The notes below the pieces were generated by a model. That model searched no databases. It saw only the letters and a program-made list of their open reading frames with translations, and was not told the DNA's origin. Source: G963674685 sp964591275 (GTDB lineage Bacteria; Lernaellota; Lernaellaia; JACKCT01). Taken from it: a DNA stretch of 64,000 nt. Numbering within the stretch: position 1 is the first letter of the stretch; each line of letters begins with the position of its first letter. A program made the position numbers and the translations under genes. The stretch lies in contig CAZQAE010000008.1 of the NCBI GenBank assembly GCA_964591275.1, positions 1 through 64,000 of the forward strand. The letters are read 5' to 3'. Below are positions 33,359 through 40,800 of the stretch, piece by piece.

Positions 33359-35920
33359 TTAGTCTCCCTTCGGGGATTTCGCGCGGCCATCAGCCTGTAG
33401 GGCTTCATGCACAAAAGCACGCAGCTTTCGTGCACGCAACCCCGCAATTTTTCCGCCGCTTTCGTCAACAACGTAAAAACTATCGATGGCGCGTCCGGCG
33501 ATCGTATTGATCTTTGCCGAAGTGATGGCCAAGTCGAAATCGTATAGGGCTTGCGTGATAGTGTAAAGTAGTCCCGTTCGATCAGCCGTCCACACTTCCA
33601 CGACGGTCTGCGTCTCGCTGCAATGATTGTCGATCCGAATTTCGGTCGCCACATGGAATGGCGCTGCGCCGCGCAGACTGATTTTTTTGGCGGATTCCAT
33701 CAACCCGGCGATATCCGACTCTTTGCTGATGACCTGCCTGAGCCTTCTCGTCAACTTCGACGCCATTTTGTTTTTGGGAACGCGGTCGTCGCGCGGCGCG
33801 AATTGGAAGGTGTCGATGACGATGCCCTCGCCGGTGCTCAGGGTCTGCGTGCCGAGGATATTGAGCCTTTCCAGGGAAAACACGCCTGCGGCCTTCGCAA
33901 AAAGACCCCGCGTATCCAGGGCGCACAAGACCGCTTCGCCGGTTTCTTCGCCCTCTTCCCAGTCGATTTCTATCAGAGGCTTTTTGTTTTTTTTGAATTT
34001 ATTGAGCGCCGTAATGTGTTTTTTCGCGAGGCTCGGCGACAGCCAGGAGGGGCGCAAGCTTTTCATCTGCTCCAGATAGGAAGACACCTGGGCTTCCGGC
34101 GCCAGGCCGGACACAGCTTTTTGGACATCACTAATCATTTGATCCTGGTTCAGGTTCATTTCGCCTATCGTTAAAAAGGATAGGGTTCGTTCATAAAGGA
34201 CTTCGATCAATTTGGCCCGCCAACTGGTCCAGACTCCCGGACCGACGGCCTTCATGTCGCAATAAGTCAGCAGGAAAAGGGCTTTGAGCGATTCAAGATC
34301 ATCGATCTTTTCGGCCAGTTCCCTGATGACGCCCGGGTCGTCAACGTCCCTGGTGTGCGCGATATGCGACAGAGCTTCGTGTTCGCCGACGAGCTGCGTG
34401 ATAAAATGGGTGCGCCTCTTGTCGAGTCCAAGCCTCATGCAGACCACCGGCGCCATGCGCGCGCTGCGTTCCTTATGTCCCGGCCCGCCGACCTTGCCCG
34501 TATCGTGGAGAAGTATTGCCATCCTGAGCAGTTCGATCGGGCCGAATTGAGACGCCGTTTCGACGAGGCGCTCGGGGCCCGCCCCGGCCACGAGACGGTC
34601 AAGGAAATCCAGGGCGAGCAGCGTATGCTCATCGGCGGGATAACTGTGAAATACGTCATAGGGCACCAAGCCGCGCAATGCGCCGAAGGGCGGGATATAG
34701 GCTCCCAGAACGCCGATGGAGTTAAGCGCCCGAAGGCTGTCAACCACGTGGTCTTTTTTGAGCAATTCCATGAAGGCGCGTGCGTTGCCTTCATTTTCCC
34801 GGAATTCATCATCCACCAGCGCCGCCAATGAAGAAAGGCGGGACCGCGTACGCTCGGCTAAAGTCAGACTGGTCCCGGCCAGCCGCGAGAACACTTCGAA
34901 AATCTTTTCTCCCCTGACTCCGAAATCCACTGAGTCCGGCAAGCGCAACATCCCGCCGCCGGCTGTGGCGCCGAGTGCAATATCTTCGCGCGGCGCGCTT
35001 TCACTGCTCGTGGCGAAATCCCGGATGCGCCCGCTGAAACGAAAGACCCGATTCGCGGCGTCGAAGTAGTCATTGAGCAGCGCCTTGGCCGCCGCAGCCT
35101 CGCCGGCGCCCTGATATCCGAGCAAAATGGCCGCCTCGGGCAAAATGGCCGTCAGCAGCTTGTCTTCGACTCCTCTGGCCCTGAAATGCAATTCATGGCG
35201 CAGGCGCAAAAGAAGATCAACGGCGGTTTGAAGTTCCATCCAGCCGATCTTTGTAATAATTCCCAATTCGACAAGCTTTTTCTCATAACCCTGGCGACCG
35301 AAAAAACGCTGCGCGTTCCATATGGCCACCTGGTAGTCCCTGAGACCTCCGGGCGATTCTTTTGTATTCGGCTCCAGCGTGTGCACCGTCGGCGGATACT
35401 GCGCGCTAACAGGAAACTCAGCAGACCTTTTTATGTTAAATTGAAGCCTGTCGTTTTCCAACAACTCATCGACAATTTCCAATAACGAATCGCCCAGAGC
35501 CGCGTCGCCGGCGATACAACGCGCGTCAAGAATCGCCGTAAACAACTCGGGATCTTTTTGCGCCTCAGCCCGGCATGAGCGCAGGGTGTGAACCCTCTGT
35601 CCGGTTTTCACGCCGGCGTCCCACAGCGGATAACACAGGCTCTCGGCAACAGGCTCCAGGCTTTCATCCTCTATTCCTTCCGGGCCAAGAAGGATGAAAT
35701 CGATGTCCGACCAGGGGGAAAGCTGCCTTCGTCCCAGGGATCCGGTGACCAGCAGGCAAAGGTCGCCGGTCGTTTTTCCGGCGGCATCGTACAAGGACTT
35801 AAGATTGCGGTCCCAAAAGTTGGACAGTCGCCGCGACAGCGTAAAACCTCCGGCGCCGTGCCGATGAACCGAGCGCAGCTTTCGACGCATATCGCCGATG
35901 CGGGTTTTCAAATCGGACAA
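33359..35920 (-). CDS. glnD: Bifunctional uridylyltransferase/uridylyl-removing enzyme GlnD
   Basis: 853 residues. Order: nucleotidyltransferase domain (VTGSLGRRQLSPWSDIDFIL, about 60-85), GlnD-specific helical region, HD domain (LLHDTGKVGGPGH, about 470-490), and two C-terminal ACT domains (TRGLFAKAAGVF and DRTGLLYTITQAL) that sense glutamine. Modifies PII protein to control nitrogen assimilation. All domains present. Likely cotranscribed with nadK and recN. No glnB, glnK or amt in this window. Confidence 0.95.
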   Translation of the reverse strand: MSDLKTRIGDMRRKLRSVHRHGAGGFTLSRRLSNFWDRNLKSLYDAAGKTTGDLCLLVTGSLGRRQLSPWSDIDFILLGPEGIEDESLEPVAESLCYPLWDAGVKTGQRVHTLRSCRAEAQKDPELFTAILDARCIAGDAALGDSLLEIVDELLENDRLQFNIKRSAEFPVSAQYPPTVHTLEPNTKESPGGLRDYQVAIWNAQRFFGRQGYEKKLVELGIITKIGWMELQTAVDLLLRLRHELHFRARGVEDKLLTAILPEAAILLGYQGAGEAAAAKALLNDYFDAANRVFRFSGRIRDFATSSESAPREDIALGATAGGGMLRLPDSVDFGVRGEKIFEVFSRLAGTSLTLAERTRSRLSSLAALVDDEFRENEGNARAFMELLKKDHVVDSLRALNSIGVLGAYIPPFGALRGLVPYDVFHSYPADEHTLLALDFLDRLVAGAGPERLVETASQFGPIELLRMAILLHDTGKVGGPGHKERSARMAPVVCMRLGLDKRRTHFITQLVGEHEALSHIAHTRDVDDPGVIRELAEKIDDLESLKALFLLTYCDMKAVGPGVWTSWRAKLIEVLYERTLSFLTIGEMNLNQDQMISDVQKAVSGLAPEAQVSSYLEQMKSLRPSWLSPSLAKKHITALNKFKKNKKPLIEIDWEEGEETGEAVLCALDTRGLFAKAAGVFSLERLNILGTQTLSTGEGIVIDTFQFAPRDDRVPKNKMASKLTRRLRQVISKESDIAGLMESAKKISLRGAAPFHVATEIRIDNHCSETQTVVEVWTADRTGLLYTITQALYDFDLAITSAKINTIAGRAIDSFYVVDESGGKIAGLRARKLRAFVHEALQADGRAKSPKGD

Positions 35921-35956
35921 TGCAACCTCGCAATTTTTCGTTGGTTTTCCATTTTC

Positions 35957-36433
35957 TTAAGACCGCGAGGCCTCCACGGATTTTTGGTTGGAACGAAAAA
36001 TAATTCTCTCAAACCAACGCATCGGCAAAAGGATAAGGAGCGTGCAAACCGTGACGACAATGGCTGTATAGGGATAACCCGAACCGATGATAACGCCAAC
36101 CGCCGCAATCAGCCATATCGTTGCCGCAGTCGTCAATCCTGTCACGGTGACGCCCTGACGAATGATGGCTCCGGCACCGAGGAAACCGACCCCCGTCACG
36201 ACTTGCGCGGCTATGCGCGAGTGGTCCAGCACACCCAGTCCCGATTTTGTGATCATCTGCTGGGCCATGACAAACAGGCACGACCCCAGGCAAATCAGAA
36301 TCGTGGTTCGCAGCCCCGCCGGTTTTTGAATCCGCTCCCGCTCCCACCCAATGACGGCACCGCAGAAAACCGCCGCGCCGAACCTGATCCAGAAGAAGTG
36401 GTCCATGAAATACAAATCGCTGAAAGTTTCCAC
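35957..36433 (-). CDS. MgtC/SapB-family membrane protein
   Basis: 158 residues from a GTG at 36433, chosen because AAGGGGGA lies a few bases upstream and an extended -10 promoter lies just beyond. Longer frames run back through that promoter. About four transmembrane helices. Family motif GAVIGWERE-x-x-x-KPAGLRTTIL is complete, with GVGFLGAGAIIRQG. Only the membrane domain is present, lacking the C-terminal ACT-like domain of virulence-type MgtC, so it belongs to the short group of unknown function. Confidence 0.88.
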   Translation of the reverse strand: METFSDLYFMDHFFWIRFGAAVFCGAVIGWERERIQKPAGLRTTILICLGSCLFVMAQQMITKSGLGVLDHSRIAAQVVTGVGFLGAGAIIRQGVTVTGLTTAATIWLIAAVGVIIGSGYPYTAIVVTVCTLLILLPMRWFERIIFRSNQKSVEASRS

Positions 36434-36458
36434 GCTATCCCCCTTGGATATCGGCGGC

Positions 36459-36486
36459 ATTATAGCAAGGGTTTCGTCATCTACAA
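36459..36486 (-). promoter_or_regulatory. Candidate sigma-70 promoter of the MgtC-like gene
   Basis: Minus strand reads TTGTAG, 16-base spacer, TGC-TATAAT (perfect -10 with extended TGn). The expected start of transcription is near 36450, giving a leader of about 17-20 bases with the ribosome site. Confidence 0.55.
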
Positions 36487-36712
36487 CATCAAGGTCGGCA
36501 TGGGCATTTGAATGTATTGGGCTTTGCGCGGGTGTGCGAAATAAAAGGTGATTATTCACCCTTTGTCGCTCCAAATCCCGAAAGAGCGATATTGCAAGTC
36601 CCTTGTCTAACTGTTGCGAATTATCGGATAAGTTTTTCTATGCCGTGTTTTTAGCCTTTGTATTCACGTCGCAAGTGGATATAATTGCATTGTGTTGGAA
36701 ATGGAGGAAGAC

Positions 36713-36916
36713 ATGGTTGCAATGAACGAACGCTTTGTCGTGGACAAGGACGGCAACCGAATCGGTGTTTATCTCGACATCGGGGATTACCGGAAATTGA
36801 TGGAGGCCCTTGAGGACCTGGAAGAAATTCGCGCCTACGATGAGGCGAAGGCATCCAATGATGAAGCAATTCCTTTCGAGCAAGCCGTAAAGGAAATTGA
36901 AAACGGCAGGCGATGA
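36713..36916 (+). CDS. RelB/Phd-like antitoxin
   Basis: 67 residues from the ATG at 36713, with GGAGGAAG just upstream. N-terminal beta strands (FVVDKDGNRIGVYLDIGDYRKLM) form the DNA-binding dimer region of this antitoxin class. The C-terminal acidic helix (LEEIRAYDEAK) would wrap the toxin. The stop overlaps the toxin ATG (ATGA), the standard coupling. Intact. Confidence 0.85.
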   Translation: MVAMNERFVVDKDGNRIGVYLDIGDYRKLMEALEDLEEIRAYDEAKASNDEAIPFEQAVKEIENGRR

Positions 36917-37171
36917 GCTATTCCCTGCGGATTCTGAGACGCGCTTTTGAAAAACCTCGCCAGATTGCCAAAAAGCTATTTTGAAAAGATTTGCGAAAAA
37001 GTCCTGACGCTTTCTCAAAACCCATACGCCGAAGGAACGAGGAAATTAATCGGGCGTGATGGCCGTCGTCTTCGAGTTGGAAAATATCGAGTGATTTATG
37101 AAATCGATGAGGAATCGAAAATCGTTACTGTCCTCGATATTGCTCACCGTCGAGACGTTTATCGCAGATAA
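36913..37171 (+). pseudogene. RelE/ParE-family toxin with a one-base frameshift
   Basis: Starts at the coupled ATG 36913 (MSYSLRILRRA) but this frame ends at TGA within 24 codons. The rest of the toxin (KNLARLPKSYFEKI to VTVLDIAHRRDVYRR) lies in another frame up to 37171. Deleting one T from the TTTT at 36945-36948 gives MSYSLRILRRALKNLARLPK and a full-length toxin of about 86 residues with the conserved RLRVGKYRVIYEI core and the HRRDVY tail. RelE toxins cut mRNA at the ribosome. As written it is inactive, with an intact antitoxin. Confidence 0.85.
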
Positions 37172-37401
37172 AACAATTTGGGAAAGTATCAGGCAACGTG
37201 TTGCCGTAATGCAAAAAATTGAACGCGACCACCAGGCAAATAGATTATTTTTCCTCGAAAAAGGCGTCGATTTTTACATCAAGGGCGTCGGATTTTGAAA
37301 TAGCCGACGGCTTGGCCTTCCCGCCGGCTCGTTGACACTCCCCAAAGACGCATGATAGATTCTCGCCTGTGTAAACTGCACCTTAATTCATTAAGGAATC
37401 C

Positions 37402-38178
37402 ATGAAAGTCATCTCTGTCGCCAATCAGAAAGGCGGCGTCGGAAAAACGACCACTTCGGTCAATCTGGGCGCCGGACTGGCCCGCGCCGGGAAAAAGGTT
37501 TTGCTGGTCGATCTCGACGCGCAGTGCAACGCAACGCAGGTCATACACCGCCTTTTAGAGGAAGAAGAAGCGGGCGTTTTCGAGACACTTGTGGAAGAAA
37601 GCCCCTTGGCCGACATCGTCGTTCCTACTTCTGTCGAAAACATGTTTCTCGCGCCGGCGGGTGAAAGCCTGGCCAATGCGGACCTCAATCTCGCCGGTCG
37701 GATGGGACGAGAAGGCTTTTTGCGTGAAGCGCTGGCATCGCCTGACATGGCGAAGTACGACTACGTCCTGCTCGACACGGCTCCTTATCTGGGATTGCTA
37801 ACGATCAACGCTTTCGTGGCCTCCGACTATGTTGTCGTGCCGGTCAGTTGCGATTATCTCCCCCTGCTCGGGCTCAAGTTTCTTCTTCAGACCGTGGAAA
37901 AAGTGCAATCCAAGCTTCATCCCGACTTGTCGATCCTCGGCTTTTTGCTGACCATGTACGACCGGCGGGAGAAAATCACCTTTGAAGTGGAAAAAGTCCT
38001 TATGGACCGCTTCGGCGACAAGATATTCAACACGAGAATTCGCATCAATACCAAACACCGATCCGCGCCTTCCCAACGTGCGACAATTTTTGAATATGAA
38101 CGATCCTCACGAGGAAAAGGGACTGAGGATTTCACCGCCTTCACCAAAGAAGTGCTGGCAAGAATAACAGGAGAATGA
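37402..38178 (+). CDS. ParA/Soj-family ATPase
   Basis: 258 residues, AAGGA before the ATG. Deviant Walker A KGGVGKTT (10-17), A-prime LVDLDAQCNAT, Walker B VLLDTAP. Such ATPases pattern chromosomes, plasmids or protein clusters by nucleotide-dependent binding to DNA. There is no parB or parS-like palindrome nearby. Instead the next gene, 3 bases downstream, is a small membrane protein with a basic N-terminus. That suggests a cargo-positioning ParA rather than a chromosome-segregation one. Confidence 0.9.
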   Translation: MKVISVANQKGGVGKTTTSVNLGAGLARAGKKVLLVDLDAQCNATQVIHRLLEEEEAGVFETLVEESPLADIVVPTSVENMFLAPAGESLANADLNLAGRMGREGFLREALASPDMAKYDYVLLDTAPYLGLLTINAFVASDYVVVPVSCDYLPLLGLKFLLQTVEKVQSKLHPDLSILGFLLTMYDRREKITFEVEKVLMDRFGDKIFNTRIRINTKHRSAPSQRATIFEYERSSRGKGTEDFTAFTKEVLARITGE

Positions 38179-38181
38179 CGG

Positions 38182-38787
38182 ATGGCAGTAAAAAAAGACA
38201 AAAAACTCGATTCCATTTTTGAGCCGACAAAAGCCAAAAAAACCGCAAAGAAAGAGACCAGCCAAAAGGCGAAGGTCAAGACCGCGGACAATGGGGCCGG
38301 AAACGGCGGCGGATTCAACATCGACAAGTTCAATGTTTTAAACACGCTTCTGAAAAATCATGAAGCCGAGGCTCTTTATCGAAAGAGAAAAGAAGATCGC
38401 CTCCTGGCGACGGGCCTTAGCCTGATCGTGCTGATTGCCATCGGCGCCTTTCTAATCCGAGCCATGTGCGCCGGATATTCCGGAAACGGCTGGTTCTACT
38501 CTTTGATTTTCCGCAGCTTCTTTGCCGTGATGATCGGCGTAACGGGGTTCTCCGCAGCCGCGATGATCGAACTGAACCGCACGCGCCTTCAGGATATCCT
38601 GGCTTTGATCGTCAAGATTCAGGAAAAATTCGGCCTGTTCAAAAGCGGCGAGTATGACGAAGAGGCGCTTTTGCCCAGTCCCTATAAATTCATCGGCAGC
38701 ATCAATGACGACGAAACCAATTACGCCCTGCTGATGCTCAAAGCAGGAGCCTTCATCGCTGCCGTAGCCGTCTTTTTGCTCGTATAA
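38182..38787 (+). CDS. Basic-N-terminus membrane protein, partner of the ParA-like ATPase
   Basis: 201 residues. Lys-rich cytoplasmic N-terminus (1-36, with KKTAKKETSQKAK), a helical stretch (50-72), then three hydrophobic helices (about 75-92, 108-129, 182-201) with a 50-residue loop between the last two. Spacing of 3 bases to the ParA gene implies co-translation. Short basic peptides stimulate ATP hydrolysis by ParA-type proteins in known partners (ParB, MipZ/McdB-like), so the N-terminus is a plausible ATPase-activating tail; this is inference. Family unknown. Confidence 0.75.
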   Translation: MAVKKDKKLDSIFEPTKAKKTAKKETSQKAKVKTADNGAGNGGGFNIDKFNVLNTLLKNHEAEALYRKRKEDRLLATGLSLIVLIAIGAFLIRAMCAGYSGNGWFYSLIFRSFFAVMIGVTGFSAAAMIELNRTRLQDILALIVKIQEKFGLFKSGEYDEEALLPSPYKFIGSINDDETNYALLMLKAGAFIAAVAVFLLV

Positions 38788-38869
38788 ATCTCGAACAAGG
38801 CGTAATTTCTGTCATTTCGGCATTCCGACATTCCGACAGGCCAAAAAACATCAACAGGTTGATTGTGGG

Positions 38870-38898
38870 TTTAATATCCACACAAAATGTTGTATAAT
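38870..38898 (+). promoter_or_regulatory. Candidate promoter placing the start of transcription next to the start codon
   Basis: TATAAT at 38893-38898 with TTTAAT 17 bases upstream (weak -35). Transcription from it would begin near 38905, three bases before the ATG 38908, which has no Shine-Dalgarno sequence. A leaderless or near-leaderless mRNA is possible. Confidence 0.35.
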
Positions 38899-38907
38899 CA
38901 CCACGTA

Positions 38908-40284
38908 ATGAGAAAGCTCACTCCTTTCCTGATATTTCTGTTGATCCTGCTCGGAGCACAAAGCGCCTGGGCGTGGACGGCGCGGGCCCGCATCATGATT
39001 TTGGAAGACGCCCTCAAGTTTTCCCCTACCCGATTGAAAAGCCTTGTCGAGACGCAGTCCGCCGAGCTGCCGCTGCTTGTTGAACTGGCCAATGAACAAA
39101 AGAGACGCGACCTCAAATTGCTCTACGATGAAGCGGTCAGAACCTTGGCCGTTTATAAAATCAGTAATGAAAAAAAGGTGAAAGTTCTCCTGGAACTTTC
39201 CGTCCACGTCCTGGATGCCACTTCACCCTCGTCAGCGCCCGAATCCGCCCAGCAGTTGGACAAATCCACGTCAAGCTTTCAGGCGGAGTGGGACGGACAG
39301 GATTATATTCATGATATCGCGGGGCGCCTTGAAAACGCGCAAAATGCCCTTGGACCATTTCGGGAACGATTCGACGCATATCTGGAAAGACGGCAGGAGC
39401 GATATGGCGCGGCTGAAGCCGCGGGGGCTTGCTATCATGTGGCCGTCAATGATTTGGCGGATCTTTTTTCCAGTGTCTGGCGCGATGCAACGGGAGACAC
39501 GGCAGCCTGGTTCACTAGCAAGGGAGATCGGATTTGGCATCCTCCGCAAGGCGGTATTTTACAATTGCCCAAAGGATTCGATCCAATTCCGACCCTTGGC
39601 GAATATTATGAAGGAATCGATAATAGCTTTGTCGAGGCGCGAATAAGACGAGGTCGTGGTGTATCGCCTCCGCCTAGCTCCTTTTATATTTTTGAAATGC
39701 CGATCACGCTCGTAAGCTCAGAAGGCGCCGACCGAATCAGGAATTGGAAAAAAACGCACAGACCGGACGAACTTGAGCCAAATCCAATTCCTGAAATGGA
39801 GAGGATCGAAGAGCCGACCGAAGTTAAATCTGAAGCGCCTCCTCCGCGCAGGTCCACGGGAAAGATCCATGTCCGTGATTTGGGAGAGGAAAAGGCCCCG
39901 AAACCAAGGGAAGCGAAGCCGGACACGGATAACAAAGAAGAGATTTCGGGCGCGGCTGGCATGGAAACAAAGAGCCCGCGAAAAGACGATGACGTGGCGC
40001 AGATCATCAAAGAAGCCTATCCACAGGTGCAGGCAGCCTATAAGAATTATCTGACTCATGGCGACAAAGGCGGGAAAGTCCTGGCCGAATTTACGATAAC
40101 GCCCGATGGCGAGGTGAAGGATCTGCTTTTCTCATTAGATGAAGTTGGTGACAAAAAATTAAATTCTGACTTGACTTTCATTTTTAAACGACTAGTGTTT
40201 GCGCCCGGTTCACGCGGCGAGGTTCGCGTGAAGTACCCGCTGATTTTCCAAAAAGGAAAACCTCAGGAGACGGGCGGTATTTGA
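38908..40284 (+). CDS. Secreted protein with AgmX/PglI (TonB-C-like) C-terminal domain
   Basis: 458 residues from the ATG at 38908, which starts a clean signal peptide (MRKLTPFLIFLLILLGAQSAWA). An ATG at 38887 would add seven residues. Central helical region (30-200), a Pro/Lys/Glu-rich linker (about 270-365), then the AgmX/PglI C-terminal domain (QAAYKNYL, GGKVLAEFTITPDGEVKD, VKYPLIFQ). In Myxococcus such proteins belong to envelope-spanning gliding or transport machines and the domain is TonB-like. No motility genes are near, so the role is open. Confidence 0.8.
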   Translation: MRKLTPFLIFLLILLGAQSAWAWTARARIMILEDALKFSPTRLKSLVETQSAELPLLVELANEQKRRDLKLLYDEAVRTLAVYKISNEKKVKVLLELSVHVLDATSPSSAPESAQQLDKSTSSFQAEWDGQDYIHDIAGRLENAQNALGPFRERFDAYLERRQERYGAAEAAGACYHVAVNDLADLFSSVWRDATGDTAAWFTSKGDRIWHPPQGGILQLPKGFDPIPTLGEYYEGIDNSFVEARIRRGRGVSPPPSSFYIFEMPITLVSSEGADRIRNWKKTHRPDELEPNPIPEMERIEEPTEVKSEAPPPRRSTGKIHVRDLGEEKAPKPREAKPDTDNKEEISGAAGMETKSPRKDDDVAQIIKEAYPQVQAAYKNYLTHGDKGGKVLAEFTITPDGEVKDLLFSLDEVGDKKLNSDLTFIFKRLVFAPGSRGEVRVKYPLIFQKGKPQETGGI

Positions 40285-40379
40285 AGCATTGCGTAGGTGA
40301 ATTTTTCGATTGAAAATCGAAAATAATGTGATAAAATGCTGGCGTGCTTTGCATTTAATATGAATTTGAAGGGGTGCCA

Positions 40380-40709
40380 ATGGAAAAGCTGCATAAGGAA
40401 TTGAAGAAGCTCCTTGAGCTGAACGAAACCGAGCGTGTCAGCAGAAACCGGTGTTTCGACCGTTTCGACACGCCTTTCGGTCGGAAGCTCTTCGCGTATT
40501 ATCGAACCTGCATGTCGCTAAAAAAGGAAATCACCGATGAACGACGAAAGCACAAGGTGATCCTCAGGGAGTCCAAGGACCCGGCGGAATTTGAAGTACG
40601 GATCATCAATGAACCCATTCGCTATCAGCGAACAACGGTTCTGCCCTGCACGGTCAAACCGTACTTCGAAGGAATTTTGGAAGAGCACAAACAGGCGATG
40701 GCAGGTTAA
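40380..40709 (+). CDS. Small conserved-looking protein of unknown function
   Basis: 109 residues from the ATG at 40380, five bases after GAAGGGG. Highly charged and helical in the first 75 residues, ending with a beta-like VLPCTVKPYFEGI segment. No signal peptide. No family recognised. Followed by a strong terminator, so it is expressed as a single gene or with the AgmX-type gene 95 bases upstream. Confidence 0.7.
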   Translation: MEKLHKELKKLLELNETERVSRNRCFDRFDTPFGRKLFAYYRTCMSLKKEITDERRKHKVILRESKDPAEFEVRIINEPIRYQRTTVLPCTVKPYFEGILEEHKQAMAG

Positions 40710-40728
40710 TTTAAACTCAAGCGATGAC

Positions 40729-40767
40729 GGCCCGCAAAGGACAATTCCTTGCGGGTCGCTTTTTTTT
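40729..40767 (+). terminator. Rho-independent terminator
   Basis: CCCGCAA-a-GG (40731-40740) pairs with CCTTGCGGG (40747-40755), followed by TCGC and T8. Ends the plus-strand gene at 40709. Confidence 0.9.
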
Positions 40768-40800
40768 GTCTAAAATCCCCGTGACAGGTCGCGGGGGTTT
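40768..40800 (-). terminator. Weak terminator for the peptidoglycan operon
   Basis: On the minus strand just after the stop at 40801, CCCCG (complement of 40792-40796) pairs with CGGGG (complement of 40777-40781) across a 10-base loop, followed by ATTTT. Confidence 0.4.
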
